Shown piece by piece: positions 7,115-17,887 of a stretch of DNA of 64,000 bases; positions within the stretch are counted from its first letter, which is position 1; each line of letters begins with the position of its first letter. The stretch covers positions 113,075 through 177,074 of the forward strand of contig CANFOQ010000001.1 in NCBI GenBank assembly GCA_947448745.1. The letters are read 5' to 3'. The stretch comes from Comamonadaceae bacterium (GTDB lineage: Bacteria > Pseudomonadota > Gammaproteobacteria > Burkholderiales > Burkholderiaceae_C). The notes under the pieces were generated by a model. The model saw nothing but the letters and a program-made list of their open reading frames with translations. It had not been told where the DNA came from and ran no database searches. Both the position numbers and the translations under genes were made by a program.

Positions 7115-10100
7115 TTAGTTCGTTGAGGGCTTGAGCCTTCTCCACAGCCGCCCCACCAGCAACCCAAAATCATCGACATACAAATAAACCGCTGGAATCA
7201 CCAACAGGCTGAGGAAGGTGGAGGTGATCAAGCCACCAATGACGGACACCGCCATGGGCGAGCGGAAACTGCCATCTGACGAACCCCAACCCGCAGCAAT
7301 CGGCAACATGCCCGCGCCCATGGCGATGGTGGTCATGACAATCGGGCGGGCTCGTTTTTGGCAAGCGTCCATCAGGGCGTCAAAGCGGCTCAAGCCATGA
7401 TCGCGTTGCGCCACGATCGCGTATTCAACCAACAAGATCGAGTTCTTGGTGGCCACGCCCATGAGCATGATCAGGCCAATGAGCGAAGGCATTGAAAAGC
7501 TCTTGCCAGCAATCAACAAGGCCACAAAGGCCCCACCCAACGACAGCGGCAAAGCCGCCAAGATGGTGACCGGGTGCAACACGCTTTTGAAGAGCAACAC
7601 CAACACCAAGTAGATGCACAAGATGCCGGTCAGCATGGCGAGTGCAAAACTGGCAAACAACTCTTCCATGATTTCAGCGTCACCCACTTCCACCAGCTTG
7701 ATGCCAGGCGGCAGTTGCTGTACCACAGGCAGGTTGCGCACCAACTGCTTCACGTCGCCCAGGCCCATGCCGGAGAGCTCGATTTGAAATTGAATATTGC
7801 GCTCGCGGTTGTAGCGGTCGATGATGGCGGGGCCGCCGCTGGGCTCGAGCTTGGCGACCTCGGCCAACAACACCGGGCCTTTGCTGCCAGGCACCGTGAG
7901 GCGGCCCAACAAGTCCAAGTCTTGACGCGCACTGTCGGCCAACTTCACCATGATGGGCACTTGGCGTTGTGCCAAATTCAGCTTGGGCAGTGCCGCGTCA
8001 TAGTCGCCCACGGTGGCAATGCGCAAGGTGTCGCCAATGGCGGCACTCGTCACGCCCAAGTCAGCAGCACGCGCGAAGTCGGGGCGCACCGCGATTTCTT
8101 GACGCACCAAACTTGCACTGGAGCTGACCGAGCCCAAACCGGGAATGGTGCGCAAATCACGCTCGAAAGCGGTGGCGGTTTGTTGCAAGGCATTCGCATC
8201 GTCACCGGTCAACATGATGAGGTACTTTTCACCAGAAGCGCCCAAGCCCACCTTGGTGCGCACGCCTGGAATATCCGATAAGGTGTCGCGGATTTGGTTT
8301 TCAATCACGCCCTTGCGCGGTCTCTCGCCGCGCTTGGTGAGTTGAATCGTGAGCGTGGCCATGCGGGTTTCAGCAGCGCCTTGGGCCATGCCAGGGTCAG
8401 AGCCAGCAGAGCCGCCACCGATGGTGGTGTAGACGCTTTGAATCTGCGGAATTTTGCTGATGCGTTGACGCACGTCTTCGGCGGTTTGCTGTGTGAACGC
8501 CAAGGAGGTGCCCGGGGGCAACTCCAAGTACACCTGGGTTTGCGAGTTGTCGTCGGGCGGAATGAAGCCGGTGGGCAACAAAGGAATGAGCGCCAGCGAG
8601 CCGATGAAGAAAGCACCCGCACCCAACGCTGTCCAAAAGCGGTGGTTCAAGCACCAACGCACGGTGCGCAAATAGCGTGGCATCCAAAACGGCACCGGGG
8701 CTGGTTTGTTGGTGGCCCTCAAGATGTAGGCCGCCATCATGGGTGTGAGCATCCGCGCCACCACCAAAGAAGCAAACACGGCCAAGGCCGCGGTCCAACC
8801 AAATTGCTTGAAGAACTTACCCGGCACACCACTCATGAACGCTGTGGGCAAAAATACCGCCACCAAGGTGAAGGTGGTGGCAATCACGGCCAAACCAATT
8901 TCATCAGCGGCTTCCATCGCTGCATTGAAGGGCGTCTTGCCCATGTGCAAATGCCGTTCGATGTTTTCCACTTCCACAATCGCGTCATCCACCAAGATGC
9001 CCACCACCAAGGACAGCGCCAACAAGCTGATGACGTTGATGGAAAAACCCAGGTACCACATGCCCATGAAGGCAGGAATGACGGACAGCGGCAGTGCCAC
9101 AGCAGAGACAAAAGTGGCACGCAAGTCGCGCAAGAACAACCACACCACCAACACCGCCAACAAGGCGCCTTCATACAACAACACCAAAGACGCGTGGTAT
9201 TCCTCCTCCACTGGCGTCACAAAGTCAAACGCCGTGTTGATGTCCACATCGGGGTGGTTGGCACGCAATTCGGTGAGCGCTTTTTGCACGGCGGCACCCA
9301 CTTCCACTTCACTCGCACCCCGGCTGCGGGCAATCTCAAAGCCCACCACCGGCTTGCCATTCAAGTAAGCGGCAGAGCGTTGCTCAGCAATCGTGTCACT
9401 CACTTGGGCGATGTCACGCAATCGAATGCGACCGCCCTGCCCGACCGACAACTCCAAGTCGGCCAACTCGGCGGCTGAACCAACAGTGGCCAAGGTGCGC
9501 ATGGGTTGCTCACTGCCACCCAAGTCGGTGCGACCACCGGCGCTTTCGCTTTGCACTTGCTTGAGTTGACGCGACACATCGGCGGCGGTGATACGCAAGG
9601 CTTGCATGCGCACCGGGTCGAGCGAGATGGCCACTTCACGCTGCACACCGCCCACGCGCGACACCGCGCCCACGCCTTTGACCGACAACAAACGGCGCGT
9701 GACGGTTTGATCGACAAACCAGCTCAAACCTTCGGCATCTAAATTCGGAGATGCAATGGTGAACGCCAGCACGGGGGTGCCGGCAAAGTCGAGTTTGCGA
9801 ATGGAGGGCTCAAGCATCGCAGCGGGCAAGTCGCCACGCACCCCAGTGACCGCCGAACGGATTTCATCCAAGGCGTCTTGCACCGGTTTTTCAATGCGGA
9901 ATTCACAGGTGACGGTGACCGCACCGTCTTGCACCTTGGTGTAAATGTTTTTCAGGCCTTGCACCGAGACCACGGCGTTTTCAATCTTGCGAGCCACCTC
10001 GGTTTCCATTTGACCGGGTGCAGCACCGGGCAATGCAGCGGTGACGATGATGGTGGGCAAGTCCAGATCGGGGAAGTTTTGCACCTTCATGCTCTTGAAG

Positions 10101-10183
10101 GCCAGCAGACCGGCCAAGCTGAGCAGCACAAACAACACCAGCGATGGAATGGGGTTGCGAATGGACCATGCGGAAACGTTCAT
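7115..10183 (-). CDS. RND efflux pump inner-membrane permease, AcrB/HAE-1 type
   Basis: A 1022-residue proton-driven pump subunit. The duplicated RND layout is visible: TM1, a large periplasmic loop, then TM helices, repeated twice. The proton-relay pair in TM4 is present in VVGILVDDAIVEVENIERH. The start overlaps the stop of the adaptor gene by 4 bases (ATGA), so the two are translationally coupled. No TolC-type outer-membrane channel gene lies nearby, so the pump would need one encoded elsewhere. The substrate cannot be inferred. It resembles the MexF/MdtB-like heavy multidrug group more than the metal (CusA) group, whose methionine clusters I do not see. Confidence 0.93.
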   Translation of the reverse strand: MNVSAWSIRNPIPSLVLFVLLSLAGLLAFKSMKVQNFPDLDLPTIIVTAALPGAAPGQMETEVARKIENAVVSVQGLKNIYTKVQDGAVTVTCEFRIEKPVQDALDEIRSAVTGVRGDLPAAMLEPSIRKLDFAGTPVLAFTIASPNLDAEGLSWFVDQTVTRRLLSVKGVGAVSRVGGVQREVAISLDPVRMQALRITAADVSRQLKQVQSESAGGRTDLGGSEQPMRTLATVGSAAELADLELSVGQGGRIRLRDIAQVSDTIAEQRSAAYLNGKPVVGFEIARSRGASEVEVGAAVQKALTELRANHPDVDINTAFDFVTPVEEEYHASLVLLYEGALLAVLVVWLFLRDLRATFVSAVALPLSVIPAFMGMWYLGFSINVISLLALSLVVGILVDDAIVEVENIERHLHMGKTPFNAAMEAADEIGLAVIATTFTLVAVFLPTAFMSGVPGKFFKQFGWTAALAVFASLVVARMLTPMMAAYILRATNKPAPVPFWMPRYLRTVRWCLNHRFWTALGAGAFFIGSLALIPLLPTGFIPPDDNSQTQVYLELPPGTSLAFTQQTAEDVRQRISKIPQIQSVYTTIGGGSAGSDPGMAQGAAETRMATLTIQLTKRGERPRKGVIENQIRDTLSDIPGVRTKVGLGASGEKYLIMLTGDDANALQQTATAFERDLRTIPGLGSVSSSASLVRQEIAVRPDFARAADLGVTSAAIGDTLRIATVGDYDAALPKLNLAQRQVPIMVKLADSARQDLDLLGRLTVPGSKGPVLLAEVAKLEPSGGPAIIDRYNRERNIQFQIELSGMGLGDVKQLVRNLPVVQQLPPGIKLVEVGDAEIMEELFASFALAMLTGILCIYLVLVLLFKSVLHPVTILAALPLSLGGAFVALLIAGKSFSMPSLIGLIMLMGVATKNSILLVEYAIVAQRDHGLSRFDALMDACQKRARPIVMTTIAMGAGMLPIAAGWGSSDGSFRSPMAVSVIGGLITSTFLSLLVIPAVYLYVDDFGLLVGRLWRRLKPSTN

Positions 10184-11283
10184 GGCACCACTTTCACGAG
10201 GTCACCAGCGGTGAGAAAGCCTGCACCGCGCACCACCACTTTGGCGTCATCAGGCAAGCCTTGGGTGATCTCCAACAGCTCGCCTTGACGGCGACCCACT
10301 GTCACTTTGTAGAGCTTGGCGCGTTGATCGGCACCCACCACAAACACTTGTTGGAAGCCATCGCGCACCACCACCGATTGCTGCGGCACCAACTTGGCCG
10401 CGGTGCTGCCAAATTCAAACTCGCCACGCGCAAACATGCCGGGCTTCAACACACCCAAAGCAGATGCGGGCAAATCCACATACACCACGCCAGTGCGGTT
10501 TTGCAAATCCACGGTGGGCGCGACCATGCGCACCGTGCCATTCACCTCGGCTTGCGAGGAGGTGCTGATGCGCACTTTTTGACCGGGCTTGACCCTGAAC
10601 AATTCGGACGACACCAAATCGGCACGCCACTCCAGGCGGTTGCCACGCACCAACTTGAACAACTCGGTGCCGACACCCACCACCGCACCCACACTGGCCG
10701 TGCGGGCTGAGATGACGCCGTTGTCAGGCGCTTTCACTTGGGTTTGACGCAGCAAGAGTTCTTGCACCGCCAACGCGGCCTGGGCGGATTCAACACGCGC
10801 TTTGGCCGTGGCTTCAGCGGTGAGGTATTGGTTGAATTGCTGGGCACTGATGACGCCGCTGGGTTGCAAAGCACGCGCACGGTCGGCGTTGGCCTGGGTT
10901 TCAGAGGCCACGGCTTTGGCTTCATTCAAAGCGGCTTTGGCTTGGTTGATACCGGCTTGCACGGTTTCGGTGGCAAACACCGCCAGCACCTGCCCAGCTT
11001 TCACCTGATCGCCCACGTTGACGCGCACTTCGGTGAGGCGAAGACCGCCAATTTCAGCGCCGATGCTGGCTTCTTGCCAAGCCGCCACCGTGCCGTTGGC
11101 GCTCAGGCGTTGGCTCAGGTTTTGGCTTTGAACTTGGGTGACGGTGACCGTCATGGCCGGCCGTGGTGAGGCCGCTTTGTCGGCGTCTGGTTTGGTTTGC
11201 GCGTGGGCCATGCTGATGCCCAATGCCAAAACGACAACGCCCCAGCGCTGCGTGACGCAGCCACTTTTTGAACTCACTTGCAT
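10180..11283 (-). CDS. RND efflux periplasmic adaptor subunit (membrane fusion protein)
   Basis: A 367-residue exported adaptor that would link the permease to an outer-membrane channel. It has a signal peptide ending AHA-Q and a barrel-sandwich half-motif (GEIGGLRLTEVRVNVGDQVKAGQ-like, residues about 70-95). A helical hairpin rich in Ala/Glu/Gln follows (NQAKAALNEAKAVASETQ), then the second lipoyl half (VKAPDNGVISARTASVGAVV) and C-terminal beta domains. ATG 11283 is used because it begins the signal peptide; a TTG 15 bases upstream is also in frame. Only 24 bases separate it from the stop of parC, with no terminator between. Confidence 0.9.
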   Translation of the reverse strand: MQVSSKSGCVTQRWGVVVLALGISMAHAQTKPDADKAASPRPAMTVTVTQVQSQNLSQRLSANGTVAAWQEASIGAEIGGLRLTEVRVNVGDQVKAGQVLAVFATETVQAGINQAKAALNEAKAVASETQANADRARALQPSGVISAQQFNQYLTAEATAKARVESAQAALAVQELLLRQTQVKAPDNGVISARTASVGAVVGVGTELFKLVRGNRLEWRADLVSSELFRVKPGQKVRISTSSQAEVNGTVRMVAPTVDLQNRTGVVYVDLPASALGVLKPGMFARGEFEFGSTAAKLVPQQSVVVRDGFQQVFVVGADQRAKLYKVTVGRRQGELLEITQGLPDDAKVVVRGAGFLTAGDLVKVVP

Positions 11284-11307
11284 ACAACCTGCTTTCAAGA
11301 CAAAAAT

Positions 11308-13662
11308 TTATTCAACGCGTAAGACGTGCGTGGGTTTGAAACCGAAATCTGCGGCCTTGCCTTTGCGGGCGCGTGCACCCCTGGCATTGTTCAGGCTTCT
11401 GATTTCCAGCGTTTCCGCGCGGTCTTTGCCCCCACGACCGACACCGATGATGCTGATGCTGCGGGTGTAGGCAGCCGCACCGGCCAAGCTGTCTTTGGCC
11501 TCCAAGTCCATCAACATCAAGCCGCGACCGCCTTTTTCCATGGCTTTGAGTTCGCCAATCTCAAAGGTGAGGATGCGGCCACCCGCCGAGGCACAGGCCA
11601 CATGCGTGGCGATGGGCAAGGGCGTGACACCGTTGCCGCCGCCCACCAAGGACGGCACGCACAGGGTTTCGCCTTCGGCCAAATTGATGAAGGCCTTGCC
11701 ACCTTTGTTGCGTGAAATGAGGTTGTCGATGCAACACACAAAGCCATAGCCGCCCGAGCCACTCAGCAACAAGGTGAGTGTGGTGGGCCCCGCGAAGTAA
11801 TGCACCAGCTGGGAGCCGGACTCGACGTCCACCAGCGTGGTGACGGGCTGACCATCACCGCGAGCGCCGGGCAAGGACGCCACGGGCACCGAATAGACGC
11901 GGCCATTCGAGCCAAACGCAATGAGTTGATCGACGGTGCGGCATTCGAAGGTGTCGTACAGCTCGTCCCCCGCTTTGAAAGCAAAGCTGCTGGGGTCGTG
12001 GCCATGGCCGGTGCGAGCACGCACCCAGCCCTTGTCCGACACCACCACGGTGACCGGCTCGTCAATCACTTTCACTTCAGCCACGGCTTTTTTCTCGGCT
12101 TGGATGAGCGTGCGGCGTTCATCGGCAAAGGTCTTGGCGTCGGCTTCGATTTCTTTCACCATCAGGCGGCGCAGCGATGTGGCGCTGCCCAAAATGTCTT
12201 CCAGCTTGCCCTGCTCTTCGCGCAACTCTTTGAGTTCTTGCTCGATCTTGATGGCTTCCAAACGCGCCAATTGGCGCAAGCGGATGTCCAAAATATCGTC
12301 GGCTTGACGCTCAGAAAGTTTGAAGCGCTCGATCAGTGCGGGCTTGGGCTCGTCGCTGTGGCGGATGATGCGAATCACTTCGTCGATGTTGAGCAACACC
12401 AACTGACGGCCTTCCAAAATATGGATGCGTGCCAGTACTTTGTCCAGGCGGAATTGCGAGCGGCGCTGCACCGTGGTTTGGCGAAACGCGATCCACTCTT
12501 CCAGCATTTGGCGCATGGTCTTGGGCACGGGTCGACCGTCCAAACCGACCATCGTCAAGTTGATGGACGACGAGCTTTCCAAGCTGGTGTGCGCCAGCAA
12601 AGTGGTGATGAGTTCTTGCTGTTCGATGGTGCGGGTTTTGGGTTCAAACACCAAACGCACGGGCGCGTCTTTGCTCGACTCGTCGCGCACACCATCGAGC
12701 ACGGCCAACACCGTGGCCTTGAGCATGGTTTGCTCGGGGCTCAGGGCTTTCTTGCCCGTTTTCACCTTGGGGTTGGTGAGTTCTTCAATTTCTTCCAGCA
12801 CTTTTTGGCTGCTGACACCGGGTGGCAATTCGTTCACCACCAACTGCCATTGGCCCCGCGCCAAGTCTTCAATCACCCAGCGTGCACGCACCTTGAGCGA
12901 ACCACGACCCGTGGCATAGGCGTCTGAAATGTCCGAGGCACTGCTGATGATTTGACCGCCACCGGGGTAGTCCGGGCCGGGCAAGAGGGTGAGCAATTCT
13001 TCGTGGCTGAGCTTGGGATTTTTGATGAGTGCCACACAGGCATCGGCCACTTCGCGCAAGTTGTGGCTGGGGATTTCAGTGGCCATGCCCACGGCAATGC
13101 CACTGGCTCCATTGAGCAATGCAAACGGCAAACGTGCGGGCAACTGCTTGGGCTCTTCGGTGGAGCCGTCGTAGTTGGGTTGAAAGTCCACCGTGCCTTC
13201 GTCAATCTCGTCGAGCAGCAAACTGGTGATGCGGGCCAATCGCGCCTCGGTGTAGCGCATGGCTGCTGCGCCATCGCCGTCACGCGAACCAAAATTGCCT
13301 TGTCCGTCAATCAGGGGGTAGCGCTGCGAAAAATCTTGCGCCATGCGCACCAAGGCGTCATAGGCGGCGCTGTCGCCATGCGGGTGGTAACGGCCCAGCA
13401 CATCCCCCACCACACGCGCACTCTTCACAGGCCGTGCACCCACTGCGCCGTTGGGGCCACCAAAGCCCAAGCCCATGCGCGACATCGAATACAAAATGCG
13501 CCGTTGCACGGGCTTTTGGCCGTCGCACACATCGGGCAAGGCGCGGCCCTTGACCACGCTCAAGGCGTATTCCAGGTAGGCACGTTGGGCATAGTGGCCC
13601 AGGGCGATGCCGTCGTCCGACTCGGACGAGGCGTTCAAATCAACAACAGGTGTGTCACTCAT
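11308..13662 (-). CDS. parC: DNA topoisomerase IV subunit A
   Basis: A 784-residue subunit that breaks and rejoins DNA in chromosome decatenation. N-terminal features are [34 protein letters not shown] and the region around the catalytic tyrosine ([11 protein letters not shown]). They are followed by the tower and coiled-coil part and a C-terminal beta-pinwheel of about 250 residues with degenerate GYGFVC/GRVYSVP-type blades. The ATG at 13662 lies 2 bases after the stop of parE, so the two are surely co-transcribed. This ParC has about the length of proteobacterial homologues. The partner order and the ParE type distinguish it from GyrA. Confidence 0.96.
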   Translation of the reverse strand: MSDTPVVDLNASSESDDGIALGHYAQRAYLEYALSVVKGRALPDVCDGQKPVQRRILYSMSRMGLGFGGPNGAVGARPVKSARVVGDVLGRYHPHGDSAAYDALVRMAQDFSQRYPLIDGQGNFGSRDGDGAAAMRYTEARLARITSLLLDEIDEGTVDFQPNYDGSTEEPKQLPARLPFALLNGASGIAVGMATEIPSHNLREVADACVALIKNPKLSHEELLTLLPGPDYPGGGQIISSASDISDAYATGRGSLKVRARWVIEDLARGQWQLVVNELPPGVSSQKVLEEIEELTNPKVKTGKKALSPEQTMLKATVLAVLDGVRDESSKDAPVRLVFEPKTRTIEQQELITTLLAHTSLESSSSINLTMVGLDGRPVPKTMRQMLEEWIAFRQTTVQRRSQFRLDKVLARIHILEGRQLVLLNIDEVIRIIRHSDEPKPALIERFKLSERQADDILDIRLRQLARLEAIKIEQELKELREEQGKLEDILGSATSLRRLMVKEIEADAKTFADERRTLIQAEKKAVAEVKVIDEPVTVVVSDKGWVRARTGHGHDPSSFAFKAGDELYDTFECRTVDQLIAFGSNGRVYSVPVASLPGARGDGQPVTTLVDVESGSQLVHYFAGPTTLTLLLSGSGGYGFVCCIDNLISRNKGGKAFINLAEGETLCVPSLVGGGNGVTPLPIATHVACASAGGRILTFEIGELKAMEKGGRGLMLMDLEAKDSLAGAAAYTRSISIIGVGRGGKDRAETLEIRSLNNARGARARKGKAADFGFKPTHVLRVE

Positions 13663-13664
13663 GG

Positions 13665-15632
13665 TCAAACATCAATCTCGATGGCGTCGCCGTGCAACTC
13701 CATCAGTTCACGCCGCGCTGCGGCCTCGCCTTTGCCCATCAATTGGGTGATCAGGCCCTCGGTTTGTGCAAAGTCCAACACGCCCAACTGCACCGGCAAC
13801 AAGCGGCGTGTGTCGGGGTTCAAGGTGGTGTCCCACAGTTGCTCGGCGTTCATTTCGCCCAAGCCTTTGAAGCGGCTGATGCTGCATTTGTCTTTGGGTA
13901 CGCCGTCTTTGGCGCATTTGTCCAAGATGGTGGTCAATTCACCCTCGTCCAAGGCGTACATCTTGGCGGCTAGTTTTTTGCCGCGTGCCGGCACATCCAC
14001 CCGGAACAAGGGCGGGCGGGCCACATACACATGGCCGGCTTCAATGAGTTTGGGGAAATGCCTGAAAAACAAAGTGAGCAAGAGCACTTGGATGTGCGAG
14101 CCATCGACATCGGCGTCACTCAAGATGCAGACCTTGCCGTAGCGCAGTCCGCTCATGTCGGGCGTGTCGTTGGGACCGTGCGGGTCCACGCCGATGGCCA
14201 CTGACATGTCGTGCACTTCGTTGTTGGCAAACAAGCGGTCGCGCTCGACTTCCCAGGTGTTGAGCACCTTGCCGCGCAAGGGCAGGATGGCTTGGCTTTC
14301 TTTGTCGCGGCCCATCTTGGCGCTGCCACCGGCGCTGTCGCCTTCCACCAAAAACAATTCGTTGTGCGCCAAGTCGCGGCTTTCGCAATCGGTCAGTTTG
14401 CCGGGCAATACCGCCACGCCCGAGCCTTTGCGCTTTTCCACTTTCTGACCGGCTTTTTGCCGCAACTGCGCGGCTCGAATGACCAACTCGGCGAGCTTCT
14501 TGCCGTAGTCCACATGCTCGTTGAGCCACAAATCCAAGGCCGGTTTGACAAAGCTGGACACCAAACGCACGGCGTCGCGCGAGTTCAAGCGCTCTTTGAT
14601 TTGGCCTTGAAACTGCGGGTCGAGGACCTTGGCGCTGAGCACAAAACTGGCGCGGGCAAACACGTCTTCGGGGAGCAACTTGACGCCTTTGGGCAGCAAG
14701 GCATGCAGGTCGATGAAGCTTTTCACGGCGTTGAACAAGCCATCGCGCAAGCCGCTTTCGTGGGTACCGCCCGCGCTGGTGGGGATCAGGTTCACATAGC
14801 TCTCGCGCACCGGTGCGCCGTCTTCGGTGAAGGCCAAGCACCACTGGGCGCCCTCGCCTTCGGCATAACTGTCGTGCCCTTCGTCGGCAAAGCCTTCACC
14901 CTCGAACAAGGGAATGAACGGGTCGTGGCTCAGGGTCTGCATCAGGTAGTCGCGCAGACCGCCTTTGTAGAGCCAAGTTTGGCTGTCTTTGGCCTTTTCT
15001 TGCACCAGCGTGACGCTGACACCCGGCATGAGCACGGCTTTGCTGCGCAGCAAATGAGTGAGTTCGCCCAAAGGCAGGTTGGCCGATTCAAAGTACTTGG
15101 CATCGGGCCAGACCCGCACCACCGTGCCTTGTTTGCGGTCTGTGCTGTCGGCCTTGCGGATCTTGAGTTTTTCGGTGACGTCACCGGCCTCGAACACCAA
15201 ATAGGCCACTTGGCCATCGCGGTAAGAAGTGACTTCCATGCGCTTGGCCAAGGCGTTGGTGACGCTCACGCCCACGCCGTGCAAGCCGCCGGAGAAGCTG
15301 TAAGCGCCGCCCTTGCCCTTGTCAAACTTGCCACCGGCGTGCAGCCGGGTGAAGACCAGCTCGATGACCGGGGCTTTTTCTTCGGGGTGCATGCCAAAGG
15401 GAATGCCGCGTCCATCGTCTTCGATGCCGATGGAGCCATCGGCAAACAGCGAAACACTGATCTTTTTGCCAAACCCCGCCAAAGCTTCGTCGGCGGCGTT
15501 GTCGATCACCTCTTGGATGATGTGCAGGGGGTTGTCGGTCCGGGTGTACATGCCCGGGCGTTGCTTGACGGGCTCCAGTCCTTTGAGGACCCGGATGGAG
15601 CCTTCGGAGTAGTCGGATTGTTTGGTGGCCAT
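13665..15632 (-). CDS. parE: DNA topoisomerase IV subunit B
   Basis: A 655-residue ATPase subunit of topoisomerase IV. The GHKL ATP-binding site is visible as [31 protein letters not shown] and [15 protein letters not shown]. The TOPRIM domain has [20 protein letters not shown] and DADVDGSHI. The start is ATG 15632 ([11 protein letters not shown]), as in ParE relatives; the frame is open 25 codons further, but that stretch has no ParE character. The gene heads a four-gene minus-strand block parE-parC-adaptor-permease. A symmetric dyad at 15642-15674 lies just upstream of the start. Confidence 0.96.
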   Translation of the reverse strand: MATKQSDYSEGSIRVLKGLEPVKQRPGMYTRTDNPLHIIQEVIDNAADEALAGFGKKISVSLFADGSIGIEDDGRGIPFGMHPEEKAPVIELVFTRLHAGGKFDKGKGGAYSFSGGLHGVGVSVTNALAKRMEVTSYRDGQVAYLVFEAGDVTEKLKIRKADSTDRKQGTVVRVWPDAKYFESANLPLGELTHLLRSKAVLMPGVSVTLVQEKAKDSQTWLYKGGLRDYLMQTLSHDPFIPLFEGEGFADEGHDSYAEGEGAQWCLAFTEDGAPVRESYVNLIPTSAGGTHESGLRDGLFNAVKSFIDLHALLPKGVKLLPEDVFARASFVLSAKVLDPQFQGQIKERLNSRDAVRLVSSFVKPALDLWLNEHVDYGKKLAELVIRAAQLRQKAGQKVEKRKGSGVAVLPGKLTDCESRDLAHNELFLVEGDSAGGSAKMGRDKESQAILPLRGKVLNTWEVERDRLFANNEVHDMSVAIGVDPHGPNDTPDMSGLRYGKVCILSDADVDGSHIQVLLLTLFFRHFPKLIEAGHVYVARPPLFRVDVPARGKKLAAKMYALDEGELTTILDKCAKDGVPKDKCSISRFKGLGEMNAEQLWDTTLNPDTRRLLPVQLGVLDFAQTEGLITQLMGKGEAAARRELMELHGDAIEIDV

Positions 15633-15641
15633 GGGCGGCGA

Positions 15642-15674
15642 TTGTAGACAGACTGCATGACAGTCACTGGACAA
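15642..15674. promoter_or_regulatory. extended dyad between parE and the MFS gene, candidate operator
   Basis: GACTG-catga-CAGTC (15651-15665) is flanked symmetrically, 5 bases further out on each side, by TTGT (15642-15645) and ACAA (15671-15674). All arms share one centre at 15658. It lies in the 98-base region between divergent start codons, so it could serve either gene. The regulator is not identified. Confidence 0.4.
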
Positions 15675-15730
15675 AAACACAGTCCTCGGCCTCAAGGCTT
15701 GTTTCAATTCAAGATCGTTACAGTTAAGCC

Positions 15731-16945
15731 ATGCAAAGCAACGACAAAACCCTCCCCCTTTGGCAAGTGCTGGTCTGCGGCGCTTTGATCGTGTCGATGG
15801 CCATGGGCATACGCCACGGTTTTGGCCTGTGGATGCAGCCCATGACCCAAGACATGGGCTGGGGCCGCGAAGATTTCGCCTTGGCCGTGGGTATTCAAAA
15901 CATCAGCTGGGGCGTGTTTGGCATCTTCTCGGGCATGCTGGCCGACCGTTTTGGCGCATTTCGGGTCATTCTCATGGGCGGCCTCCTGTATGTGGCTGGT
16001 TTGTGGGGCATGGCGCATGCCAGCACCACCTGGGGTTTGATGCTGACCGCTGGCGTGTTGGTGGGTGCGGCCCAAGCCGGCACCACCTTTGCTGTGGTCT
16101 TTGGCGTCATTGGCCGCAACATCCCGGCTGAAAAACGCTCTTGGGCCATGGGCGTGGTGTCCTCGGCTGGCTCCTTTGGCCAGTTCGTCATGGTGCCCAC
16201 GGCTTCTTATTTGATTGGCCACATCGGCTGGCAGCAAGCCTTGGTGTTGCTGGCCACCTTGCTGATCACCATCTTCCCCTTGGCCATGGGCTTGCGTGAA
16301 CCGGGCTTTGCGGCTGGTGCAGCCCCCAAGCGCGACCAAAGCATTTGGCACGCTTTGCGTGAAGCCTTTGGCTACCGCAGCTTTCAGTTGTTGATGGCCG
16401 GTTACTTTGTCTGTGGTTTCCAAGTGGTGTTCATTGGCGTGCACATGCCCAGCTATTTGAAAGACCAAGGCATGGAGCCTCATGTGGCCAGCACCGCTTT
16501 GGCGCTGATCGGTTTGTTCAATATTTTTGGCACCTATGCCGCTGGCAGCTTGGGGCAAATTTGGCCCAAGCAAAAAATCTTGTCCGGCATTTACTTGGCA
16601 CGCGCCATCTTCGTCTTGGGCTTCATCAGTGCGCCGCTGACACCCATGTCGGTTTACATCTTTGCTGCGCTGATGGGTTTGTTGTGGTTGTCAACGGTGC
16701 CGGTTACCAGCGCCTTGGTGGCGCAAATTTTTGGCGTGGCGCATTTGTCCATGCTCAGTGGCTTCGTGTTTTTGAGCCACCAATTTGGCAGCTTCTTGGG
16801 CGTGTGGTTGGGTGGCTGGGTGTTTGACCGCACCGGCAGCTACGACCTGGTTTGGTACCTCACCATCGCCCTGAGTGTGTTTGCCATGCTCATCAATTTG
16901 CCGATCAACGACCGCGCCATCGAGCGCCAAGCGGTGCCCGCATGA
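15731..16945 (+). CDS. MFS transporter, 12 predicted membrane helices
   Basis: A 404-residue major facilitator protein. It has the motif-A-like loop GMLADRFGAFRVILMGG between helices 2 and 3 and a matching segment in the second half (GSLGQIWPKQKI). Its sequence (RHGFGLWMQPMTQDMGWGRE near the N-terminus) resembles the oxalate/formate antiporter-like and monocarboxylate-type MFS groups common in Burkholderiales. The substrate is unknown. Its stop overlaps the ATG of a 41-codon gene by 4 bases, and an SDR gene follows at once, so a small operon is likely. Confidence 0.88.
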   Translation: MQSNDKTLPLWQVLVCGALIVSMAMGIRHGFGLWMQPMTQDMGWGREDFALAVGIQNISWGVFGIFSGMLADRFGAFRVILMGGLLYVAGLWGMAHASTTWGLMLTAGVLVGAAQAGTTFAVVFGVIGRNIPAEKRSWAMGVVSSAGSFGQFVMVPTASYLIGHIGWQQALVLLATLLITIFPLAMGLREPGFAAGAAPKRDQSIWHALREAFGYRSFQLLMAGYFVCGFQVVFIGVHMPSYLKDQGMEPHVASTALALIGLFNIFGTYAAGSLGQIWPKQKILSGIYLARAIFVLGFISAPLTPMSVYIFAALMGLLWLSTVPVTSALVAQIFGVAHLSMLSGFVFLSHQFGSFLGVWLGGWVFDRTGSYDLVWYLTIALSVFAMLINLPINDRAIERQAVPA

Positions 16946-17067
16946 AGATGGTGGTGCTCGCGCTCACCTACGCCTTGGGAGCTTTCTCTTTGGCGGGCGT
17001 GTTTGCCATGTATTTGCAACCCGAGTTTGTCTTCAACCTGGCCAAACAAGTGTGGAGTTGTTTCTAG
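16942..17067 (+). CDS. 41-residue predicted membrane peptide
   Basis: A small ORF, ATG 16942 to TAG 17067, that begins inside the stop of the MFS gene (ATGA overlap) and ends 1 base before the SDR start. The product is mostly one hydrophobic helix (VVLALTYALGAFSLAGVFAM) followed by YLQPEFVFNLAKQVWSCF. The tight fit between two genes and the single strong membrane segment support it as a real gene. It is not recognised. A helper of the MFS protein is possible but is inference. Confidence 0.6.
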   Translation: MKMVVLALTYALGAFSLAGVFAMYLQPEFVFNLAKQVWSCF

Positions 17068-17068
17068 C

Positions 17069-17887
17069 ATGCCCAACATCATCATCACTGGCGCGTCCGA
17101 TGGCATCGGCGCAGAACTCGCCCGCCAACTTTCACGTCGCCATGGCCTGCAAGCCATGCTGGTGCTGGCGGCTCGCAACGCCTCGGGCTTGCAAGCGGTG
17201 GCCGCTGAATGCAATGCCTTGGGTGCCCGCACCCTCATCATGCCCACCGATGTCACCGACGCTTACCAATGCCGCCATTTGGTGGACACCACGGTGCGCC
17301 AATTCGGTAGCTTGGACATCTTGATCAACAACGCGGGGGTGTCTGGCCATGCCTTGCTGGAAGACGTGTCCGCCGACAAATTGGCTTGGTATGAAGACAT
17401 GATGCGGGTGAACTTGTGGGGCAGCGTGTACTGCACCCACGCGGCCCTGCCTGCCCTCAAAGAAAGCCATGGCCGCATCGTCGCCGTGTCGTCCTTGGCC
17501 GGCCTGGTTGGTGTGCCCGGTCGCACGGCCTATTGCGCCAGCAAATTCGCCATGGCCGGTTTTTTTGAAGCGCTGCGTGCCGAGGTGAAAGACGCCGGAG
17601 TGAGCGTCACCATTGCCTACCCGGGCGTGGTGCGCACCAACATTCGCCACCACGGTTTCAATGCGCAAGGTGAAGTGGCCGGCGTCAGTGGTTTGCACGA
17701 AGACAAGGCCATGTCCACCCAAGAATGCGCTCGCCAAATCATTTACGGCATGGTGCGCCGTCGCCGCGAAGTGGTGATGACCGCGCCCGGCAAACTGGCC
17801 CGCTACTTGAAGTTGGTCGCCCCTTGGCTGGTGGAACACATCGCACAGGCGGCGGTGAAAAAAGAATTCAAACCCAAGACACCATGA
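17069..17887 (+). CDS. SDR family NAD(P)-dependent oxidoreductase
   Basis: A 272-residue classical short-chain dehydrogenase. The cofactor motif TGASDGIGAE is at residues 7-16, NNAGVSG near 90, and an active-site YCASK with an upstream serine (VAVSSLAGL). A C-terminal extension of about 35 residues is basic and hydrophobic, as in membrane-associated SDRs. The start at 17069 follows the stop of the membrane peptide by one base. Substrate unknown. Confidence 0.88.
   Translation: MPNIIITGASDGIGAELARQLSRRHGLQAMLVLAARNASGLQAVAAECNALGARTLIMPTDVTDAYQCRHLVDTTVRQFGSLDILINNAGVSGHALLEDVSADKLAWYEDMMRVNLWGSVYCTHAALPALKESHGRIVAVSSLAGLVGVPGRTAYCASKFAMAGFFEALRAEVKDAGVSVTIAYPGVVRTNIRHHGFNAQGEVAGVSGLHEDKAMSTQECARQIIYGMVRRRREVVMTAPGKLARYLKLVAPWLVEHIAQAAVKKEFKPKTP

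Noticed and set aside
8294..9478. 394-codon plus-strand ORF inside the RND pump
   Set aside because: Antisense of the pump; His/Gln-rich composition and no ribosome site.
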